Positions 6,938-11,470 of a stretch of DNA of 11,470 bases are shown one piece after another. The notes beneath the pieces are model-generated. The model searched no databases. It saw only the letters and a program-made list of their open reading frames with translations, and was not told the DNA's origin. This DNA comes from Coleofasciculus sp. S288 (GTDB lineage: Bacteria; Cyanobacteriota; Cyanobacteriia; Cyanobacteriales; Coleofasciculaceae): contig JAIUYC010000031.1 of the NCBI GenBank assembly GCA_020216575.1, forward strand, positions 1 to 11,470, written 5' to 3'. How positions within the stretch are numbered: the first letter of the stretch is position 1; each line of letters begins with the position of its first letter. The position numbers and the translations under genes were made by a program.

Positions 6938-6981
6938 GTGAAGTACATACACTTCTCTTCGGATGAGTGTAGGTACTTCAC
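6938..6981 (+). promoter_or_regulatory. Leader hairpin with UUCG tetraloop before the response regulator
   Basis: The arms GTGAAGTACATACACT (6938-6953) and AGTGTAGGTACTTCAC (6966-6981) pair at 15 of 16 positions. The 12-base loop can fold further into C(UUCG)G (6957-6962), an exceptionally stable RNA tetraloop with its preferred closing pair. The hairpin ends five bases before the AGAGG ribosome binding site (6987-6991) of the regulator at 6997. No T-run follows, so it is not a standard terminator. An effect on translation, mRNA stability or processing is more likely. A decayed insertion-element end is the alternative. Confidence 0.6.
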
Positions 6982-6996
6982 AACATAGAGGTTGTT

Positions 6997-7374
6997 ATGA
7001 CTACAGTATTGGTCGTAGAAGATAATTCCTCACAACGCAAGTTACTCTCTAAACTCCTCCAAAGAATGGAGCTAAATGTTATCTTTGCTGACAATGGTGT
7101 CGAAGCCTTAGAACTGGTGCAGAGTCACTGCCCCAATTTGGTCATTCTGGACATTGTTATGCCCCGGATGAATGGTTATGAAGTCTGTCGTCGGCTCAAA
7201 TCTGACGAGAAAACGCAGGAGATAGCGGTGTTGATGTTTTCCGCTAAAAAAGAAGAATGCGATCGCCACTGGGGTATCAAGCAAGGCGCTGATGCTTACA
7301 TGTCTAAGCCTTGCCACCCTCAAGAACTGGTCGATACTGTTAATTATTTATTACAAAATAAGCGGATACACTAG
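6997..7374 (+). CDS. CheY-like single-domain response regulator
   Basis: The product is 125 residues and consists only of a receiver domain. The acidic pocket is E8-D9, the phospho-acceptor is D52 (LVILDIVMPRMNG), the switch residue is S82 and the conserved lysine is K104 (in the YMSKP motif). The segment DRHWGIKQGADAY resembles PilH-type regulators of cyanobacterial chemotaxis and pilus clusters (from memory, unverified), but no CheA, CheW or methyl-accepting partner is nearby, so it is an orphan. With no output domain it should act by protein-protein contact once phosphorylated. The ATG at 6997 is supported by AGAGG five bases upstream. A strong hairpin in the leader may control its expression. 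It converges with queF. Confidence 0.95.
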   Translation: MTTVLVVEDNSSQRKLLSKLLQRMELNVIFADNGVEALELVQSHCPNLVILDIVMPRMNGYEVCRRLKSDEKTQEIAVLMFSAKKEECDRHWGIKQGADAYMSKPCHPQELVDTVNYLLQNKRIH

Positions 7375-7462
7375 TACCGCTCCCTTGGAAGTCACGCATT
7401 CAAAAGGCTTGTATTGCAAGCGTCCCAGAGGCTTTGAAGGGTAGCTTTATTTCCGCCGTGAT

Positions 7463-7518
7463 GTAATTGGTAATAGGTAATCGAAGAACGAATCAGCCTG
7501 TTACCCATTACCAATTAC
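7463..7518. terminator. Probable bidirectional terminator between regulator and queF
   Basis: GTAATTGGTAATAGGTAA (7463-7480) pairs with TTACCCATTACCAATTAC (7501-7518) at 17 of 18 positions around a 20-base loop. ATTTTTCT follows on the plus strand. The location between convergent genes fits termination of both. The arms have a seven-base period (TTACCCA, TTACCAA), so the structure may descend from a heptamer repeat. Confidence 0.6.
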
Positions 7519-7526
7519 CCATTTTT

Positions 7527-7946
7527 CTACTTTTGGTGATGTACTTCGATTACCGTATGAACGTTCCCGCGTGGGGCAAAATCACCTTTAATCGAGACTT
7601 CTAAGGGGTCACAAGCCTCCACAAAGTCATCCAAAATTTGATTGACGCTTTCTTCATGGGAAATGTAGCGATCGCGATAGCTATTGATATACAGTTTAAG
7701 CGCCTTGAGTTCCACTACTCGCTCGTCAGGCACGTAGGTAAGATAAAGGGTTGCAAAGTCTGGATAGCCTGAAAAGGGACACTTACAGGTAAACTCCGGC
7801 AACGTAATGTTGATGGTATAGCGACGCCCTACACGCGGATTGGGAAATGAAATGAGCTGTCCCTCCGCTATCGCTCGTTCGCCATACTTTAACTGGGTTG
7901 TCTCGACTTCCGATGAGGGTTGGTCTTGGGTTGGGGAGTAATTCAT
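7527..7946 (-). CDS. queF: NADPH-dependent preQ0 (7-cyano-7-deazaguanine) reductase QueF
   Basis: The product reduces the nitrile of preQ0 to the aminomethyl group of preQ1, the last free-base step of queuosine synthesis for tRNA, in the cytoplasm. The protein is 139 residues, the length of the single-domain (type I) tunnelling-fold form. The catalytic nucleophile is C56 and the acid is D63 in [11 protein letters not shown]. The family motif around the substrate is ELKALKLYI (79-87), followed by the SHEE segment. The ATG at 7946 has no good ribosome binding site. A Cys/His-rich small protein gene lies 75 bp upstream on the same strand, so cotranscription is possible. Nothing else for queuosine synthesis is in the window. 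Confidence 0.95.
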   Translation of the reverse strand: MNYSPTQDQPSSEVETTQLKYGERAIAEGQLISFPNPRVGRRYTINITLPEFTCKCPFSGYPDFATLYLTYVPDERVVELKALKLYINSYRDRYISHEESVNQILDDFVEACDPLEVSIKGDFAPRGNVHTVIEVHHQK

Positions 7947-8021
7947 ATCAAAACATTAACGACTATATCGCTTTAAGAGCGACAAGTAACGCTCGACTAA
8001 GTATACGACTTTATAGGAATT

Positions 8022-8399
8022 TCAAAAGGATTCCCAGTCAGGACAACTCTCCGTATCCCAACCATAGGGGTGCATGGCGCAGACAAATAAATTTCCCCCG
8101 TAGACTTGTCCGTGGTAATGACAGCACCCCATGCAGGCGGGATGTTGTTCTGGGGTTGGTTCCACTGGGTAGGAGGTGAACGTCTGTTCTGTTTCGCCGA
8201 CTAGAATTTCCAGTTCCGCGTAGATTTCGGCGATTGGTGCAAACATATCCTGCAAATACTGGTCGATTTCCACACCAACCGTGTTTTGCACGTCTTCGGC
8301 AATGTTTTCTACCACTTCAGTAACTTCCAGGAAAAATTCATCAACCATACAAGCCACTGATTCCAGCATTTCAAAAATACTCTTAGGCCACTCTTCCAT
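8022..8399 (-). CDS. Cys/His-rich small protein of unknown function
   Basis: The product is 125 residues. The N-terminal two-thirds are acidic and helical (ESVACMVDEFFLEVTEVVEN, about 10-70). The C-terminus has C89-x2-C92, C93, H94 and H96, then C107-x2-H110, and C119 in a final CPDWESF. That spacing looks like a metal or cluster site. The segment CHYHGQVYGGN followed by MHPYGW resembles a conserved hypothetical family of cyanobacteria, from memory only. The ATG at 8399 is not preceded by a clear ribosome binding site. It lies between queF (75 bp downstream) and the phasin-like gene (164 bp upstream), all on the minus strand. The function is unknown. Confidence 0.78.
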   Translation of the reverse strand: MEEWPKSIFEMLESVACMVDEFFLEVTEVVENIAEDVQNTVGVEIDQYLQDMFAPIAEIYAELEILVGETEQTFTSYPVEPTPEQHPACMGCCHYHGQVYGGNLFVCAMHPYGWDTESCPDWESF

Positions 8400-8563
8400 C
8401 TTGGTAACTCACCATACTGTGCAATAATTCAAACATCAAAAGCCGATGTGGCGTTGCTAATACCAACGCTTGGTGCGATCGCTATAAAATCGGCATAGGC
8501 ATATGCTCTTCGTTCCTGTACCTGCACTCACGCACTTGCCCTTTCACACCCGAACCCTATCGG

Positions 8564-8947
8564 TTACTGTCGCTTCAGGCGACGCAGTTCTTCTTGCATC
8601 GCCTGCACCTGCTTGCGCAAGGCTTCAACATCCTCGACATCAGTACTTTGAGGAGGGGTTGAGTTGGGGGCTTCCTCATCGGAAATAATTTCTATCCGAC
8701 GCGGTTGGGGAGAAGCATTTTCCTGAGGAGGGTTAACCGTTGGTTGTTGCGCCTGTTGCACTATCTCATCAACCATTTTGCGGGCTTCTTCAGTTGTAAT
8801 CTCGCCTCGTTCTACAAGTTCATCTGCCAGTTTCTGGGCTTGAATGCGCAGTTCTGCCAATGTTTTCCCAGCTTTCTCATTGGCATAAGAGGCTAGACCA
8901 ACGCCGAGATAAAACGCTTTTTGAACAATATTTCCAAAACCAGCCAT
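8564..8947 (-). CDS. Phasin-like / polyhydroxyalkanoate granule-associated-type protein
   Basis: The product is 127 residues. Residues 1-67 form an amphipathic helical stretch (AFYLGVGLASYANEKAGKTL, then a charged segment with TTEEARKMVDEIV) of the kind annotated as phasin family in cyanobacteria. Residues 68-103 are a Pro/Gln/Ser linker, and 104-126 form a short coiled coil (DVEALRKQVQAMQEELRRLK) suited to oligomerisation. Phasins coat storage granules or bind other hydrophobic surfaces. No PHA synthase gene is nearby, so a granule role is inferred from similarity of design only. The start ATG at 8947 has a GGAG about 12 bases upstream, which is rather far. Confidence 0.75.
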   Translation of the reverse strand: MAGFGNIVQKAFYLGVGLASYANEKAGKTLAELRIQAQKLADELVERGEITTEEARKMVDEIVQQAQQPTVNPPQENASPQPRRIEIISDEEAPNSTPPQSTDVEDVEALRKQVQAMQEELRRLKRQ

Positions 8948-9036
8948 GACAACTGATGCTCCAAGAATTACGCAAGTAGCCTATGTTTCCAGGATACGAG
9001 CGAAACGGGTCAACTGCCTACTTTACTTAAGGCTGA

Positions 9037-9443
9037 CCTATCCATGACAACGTTTTTTGCTTAATCTTCGCTACGACGTTAATTCAGCAGCTACAACAGC
9101 GCCGCAATCCAGCCAGAGAACTTTAAGCCAAAAGTTCGATACTACGGTGACTTGCGGCGTAAGACGACTTGGCAGAAAGCCTATGCCGCATTCTTCGCTC
9201 AGAACATTTGGGATGCTGCATATCAGCGAACACAACCTAATTGTTGTACAGTTAAACTTTACTCCTGATCGCTGGGATTATGAATTGAGACATCAGGTTC
9301 TAGAGCAGTTTCTTACAATCCCTGGTGGATTAGAATTCACCATTCGTGGGTTAAAGGAAATTTTTGGCAGTGCATCGAAAGAAGATACTGTTGCCAATCA
9401 CGATCTTAAGGCCAAAACCATCGCAGGAAATCAAGCGCAATGA
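9037..9443 (+). pseudogene. Possible decayed gene with coding character in changing frames
   Basis: Three plus-strand segments look protein-like but in different frames. The first spans 9037-9120 (ATTLIQQLQQRRNPAREL, ending in TAA). The second is open from 9083 to TGA at 9266 and includes YYGDLRRKTTWQKAYAAFF and AQNIWDAAYQ. The third is the frame ending in TGA at 9441-9443, with LNFTPDRWDYELRHQVLEQF and GLEFTIRGLKEIFG. A single frame can be read from a TTG at 9057 or from ATGs at 9183 and 9213, but its first part has poor composition. No ribosome binding site was found. Either a short real gene starts near 9183 or this is a frameshifted remnant; no family was recognised for any segment. Confidence 0.35.
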
Positions 9444-9507
9444 GACGAACAGATTACCGACTCCACTCGCGAATCCGGCAAAAAGGTGAGGCGTCTGCTC
9501 CCCTGGT

Positions 9508-9528
9508 AAGGAGTATACACTGCTCCTT
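9508..9528. terminator. Short hairpin before the CHAT gene
   Basis: AAGGAG (9508-9513) and CTCCTT (9523-9528) are exact inverse complements around a nine-base loop. It sits in the 159-bp gap between the fragmentary region and the CHAT gene. There is no T-run, so it may be a weak terminator or just a chance hairpin. Confidence 0.25.
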
Positions 9529-9602
9529 CTTGAAGAATCTGCAACTGCCTAAATCCCCAAGTTAAAATCGCATCAACTTAATCATTGTCAAGCGAAGTGG
9601 AT

Positions 9603-11470
9603 ATGGCGAGAAATTGGTTGCGGATTAATCACGAGGGAGATTCGATTCAGCTTTCCTGGCAACGTGGACAATCTAATCCTCGCCCTGCACCATCGGTAAC
9701 GTTTACACATCCCTTTGACGAGAAAGCTTTAGCTGACTTGCGCTGGTATCTGGAAGAGTATTTGCGCTTTCCCTATGGACTTGCTCCCGATAATGCCACC
9801 AAGATTGAGCAAAAGTTTCAAGACTGGGGAGAGCAGTTATTTAAATTAGTATTTCGCAGTAGTGAGCAAGCACGGCAATTTTTTCAGGCAGCGACTTACG
9901 AAGGGCTGAATCAGTGCGAACTGGTGATTACTTCGGATAGCCCACAGGTGCTGAATTTACCTTGGGAATTATTGTACTCGCCGAGCGATCGCCATTTTCT
10001 CGCACCGACCTTGGCAGGGATGTCTCGCAGTCTCAGCGACTACGCTGTCCGGGCAGAAATGGGCGATTTACCCCAGGATAAGCTGAATATTTTGCTAGTA
10101 ATTGCCCGTCCTTATGGCGAAAAAGATATTGCTCTGAGAACGATCGCCCGTCCGTTGCTGGCAGCACTAGCAAATATTCGCCAAAAAGTCAATCTCAAAG
10201 TCTTGCGTCCACCCAGCTTTGAGCAGTTTGAGCGTGAACTGAATGCCCATCCAGGGTTTTATCACATCGTTCATTTCGATGGACATGGTGATTTTGACCC
10301 CAATAGCGTTGGATTTCAGCATACTTTGGGTGCTGCGGGGCAGGGAGTGTTGGTGTTTGAGGCGGATGATGGTTCGCCGCAAATCATCACGGCGGCACAG
10401 ATTGCTCAGAATTTGGCAGATTGCCGCGTGCCGATTTTTGTCTTGAATGCTTGCAAATCGGGGCAGGAGGGAGAGGAAAAGTTTTCTTCTGTGGCGACGC
10501 GCTTGGTATCCTTGGGGGCTAAGGGTGTGGTGGCAATGGCGTATTCTGTGTATGCCCAAGCGGCTAAACATTTCATGGGGCGGTTGTATGGGGAGTTGGC
10601 GGCGGGTGCGACTCTCGACAGTGCGGTGGCGGCGGGGCGAAAGGACGTTTTGAATAAGCCGCAACGCCCTAGTCCCAAGGGTGATAAGCCTCTGCAAGAT
10701 TGGCTGGTGCCGGTGCTATATCAGCAGGAATCCTACACGCCGTTTATTCCCACAAGTACAGATATAGATGTTCTGGATATTGAGGATTTCTTAGAGCCAA
10801 CGGTTAGCAATTTGGTGGGGTTCCCGGAGGAGGGGGCTTACGGCTTTATTGGGCGAGACTACGATATTTTGCGCTTAGAGCGGGCGTTTCGCCAAAACAA
10901 TATCGTGCTGTTGCAAGGCATGGCTGGCGTGGGCAAAACGGAGTTAGCTTGTGGCTTTGCTCGGTGGCTAGACCAGACTCAGGGACGTACTGGCAAGATG
11001 TTCTTTATGTCGTTTGAGCAGGGGGCGACGCTGAGTAATGTTGTGAATCAAGTGGGAAGGGAAGTTTGGGGCGACAAGTTTTCCCAGTATCGGGCAGAGC
11101 AACAACAGCAAGCTGTACTGAAATATCTGAAAACTCAGCCAAGTCTGTTGATTTGGGACAACTTTGAGCCTGTGGCGGGGTTTCCTGCGGGGAATGAGCC
11201 GTTGTTGAATGCCAGTGAGCGAGACACTTTGCAGCGATTTCTCAAAGAGTTGCGCGGCGGGAAGTCTTGGGTGTTGATTACCAGTCGTCGCGAGGAGACT
11301 TGGCTAGATTGTGGTTACAGGTTAGTGGATTTGCGGGGACTGCGAGAGCAGGATGTGGAGGAGTTGGCGGCGAAGATTCTGCAATCGGCAGGGGTAGATA
11401 GGGCGAAACTTCCCAAGGAGTATCTGGAGTTGCTGAAACTTTTGGGAGGACATCCGTTTCAGCAACTCCA
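9603..11470 (+). CDS. CHAT protease-NB-ARC (STAND) NTPase fusion, 3' end cut by window
   Basis: From the ATG at 9603 the frame stays open to the window end, giving 622 complete codons. Residues 1-115 are an N-terminal region typical of CHAT proteins, ending in LPWELL (119-124). The caspase-like CHAT domain follows, with its catalytic dyad at H228 (HFDGHG) and C284 (LNACKSG) inside about 120-370. A linker leads to an NB-ARC-type NTPase from about 414 (FIGRDYDILRLE). It has a Walker A at 439-446 (GMAGVGKT), a Walker B around D519 (LLIWDNFE) and a sensor-like TSR at 560-562. The C-terminal sensor, often TPR or WD40 repeats, lies outside the window. Such proteins are thought to oligomerise on sensing a trigger and unleash proteolysis, as in bacterial immunity or programmed cell death. 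No upstream ribosome binding site is obvious; GTG GAT immediately precedes the ATG. Confidence 0.93.
   Translation, partial: MARNWLRINHEGDSIQLSWQRGQSNPRPAPSVTFTHPFDEKALADLRWYLEEYLRFPYGLAPDNATKIEQKFQDWGEQLFKLVFRSSEQARQFFQAATYEGLNQCELVITSDSPQVLNLPWELLYSPSDRHFLAPTLAGMSRSLSDYAVRAEMGDLPQDKLNILLVIARPYGEKDIALRTIARPLLAALANIRQKVNLKVLRPPSFEQFERELNAHPGFYHIVHFDGHGDFDPNSVGFQHTLGAAGQGVLVFEADDGSPQIITAAQIAQNLADCRVPIFVLNACKSGQEGEEKFSSVATRLVSLGAKGVVAMAYSVYAQAAKHFMGRLYGELAAGATLDSAVAAGRKDVLNKPQRPSPKGDKPLQDWLVPVLYQQESYTPFIPTSTDIDVLDIEDFLEPTVSNLVGFPEEGAYGFIGRDYDILRLERAFRQNNIVLLQGMAGVGKTELACGFARWLDQTQGRTGKMFFMSFEQGATLSNVVNQVGREVWGDKFSQYRAEQQQQAVLKYLKTQPSLLIWDNFEPVAGFPAGNEPLLNASERDTLQRFLKELRGGKSWVLITSRREETWLDCGYRLVDLRGLREQDVEELAAKILQSAGVDRAKLPKEYLELLKLLGGHPFQQL

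Noticed and set aside
7898..8179. 93-residue plus-strand open frame
   Set aside because: Spans the 5' end of queF and the 3' end of the Cys/His-rich gene in antisense; no coding character.
10167..10697. 176-residue minus-strand open frame
   Set aside because: Antisense to the CHAT domain, whose catalytic motifs prove the plus-strand frame; Arg/His-rich composition typical of an antisense shadow.

Overview
The window looks like chromosomal DNA of a cyanobacterium, most likely a filamentous or otherwise large-genome type (inference). About a dozen copies of the HIP1 octamer GCGATCGC are scattered through genes and spacers. The gene content also fits: aldehyde-deformylating oxygenase (a cyanobacterial alkane enzyme), an FHA-GAF-nucleotidyl cyclase, a Uma2 nuclease-fold protein, small proteins of cyanobacterial type, and a CHAT/NB-ARC-type STAND protein. 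Spacers carry miniature inverted-repeat elements and heptamer repeats typical of such genomes. No tRNA, rRNA, CRISPR array or complete insertion sequence was seen.

Left part (1-2223): the N-terminus of a B12-binding radical SAM protein runs off the left edge on the minus strand. Next is the aldehyde-deformylating oxygenase gene (minus), its diiron ligands intact but without the usual acyl-ACP reductase neighbour. A sugar-type ABC transporter permease is divergently oriented on the plus strand, with no partner subunits beside it.

Middle-left (2224-5535): five minus-strand genes or gene-like units follow. They are a Uma2-family protein, a 541-residue FHA-GAF-class III nucleotidyl cyclase with a GTG start, a 117-residue membrane protein, a palindromic miniature element, and a previously uncalled 52-residue single-span membrane protein at 5377-5535.

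Middle (5536-6359): an 824-bp gene-poor spacer holds an AGCGAAGCGA/AGCGATAGCG repeat cluster, a three-arm inverted repeat, and a second miniature element containing four tandem heptamers.

Middle-right (6360-9056): on the plus strand lie a hypothetical 129-residue protein and a CheY-like single-domain response regulator. The regulator's leader carries a strong hairpin capped by a C(UUCG)G tetraloop, just ahead of its ribosome binding site. These face three minus-strand genes: QueF (queuosine biosynthesis), a Cys/His-rich protein of unknown function, and a phasin-like protein. A long hairpin with a T-run sits between the converging genes.

Right part (9037-11470): a region with coding character in shifting frames, perhaps a decayed gene, precedes a large plus-strand gene. 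That gene fuses a caspase-like CHAT protease domain to an NB-ARC-type NTPase and is cut by the window end. It is the most likely defence or cell-death component here. Apart from shared orientation and spacing, little in the window argues that all these genes form one pathway. It reads as a mix of metabolic and signalling genes with one conflict-type gene at the right edge.
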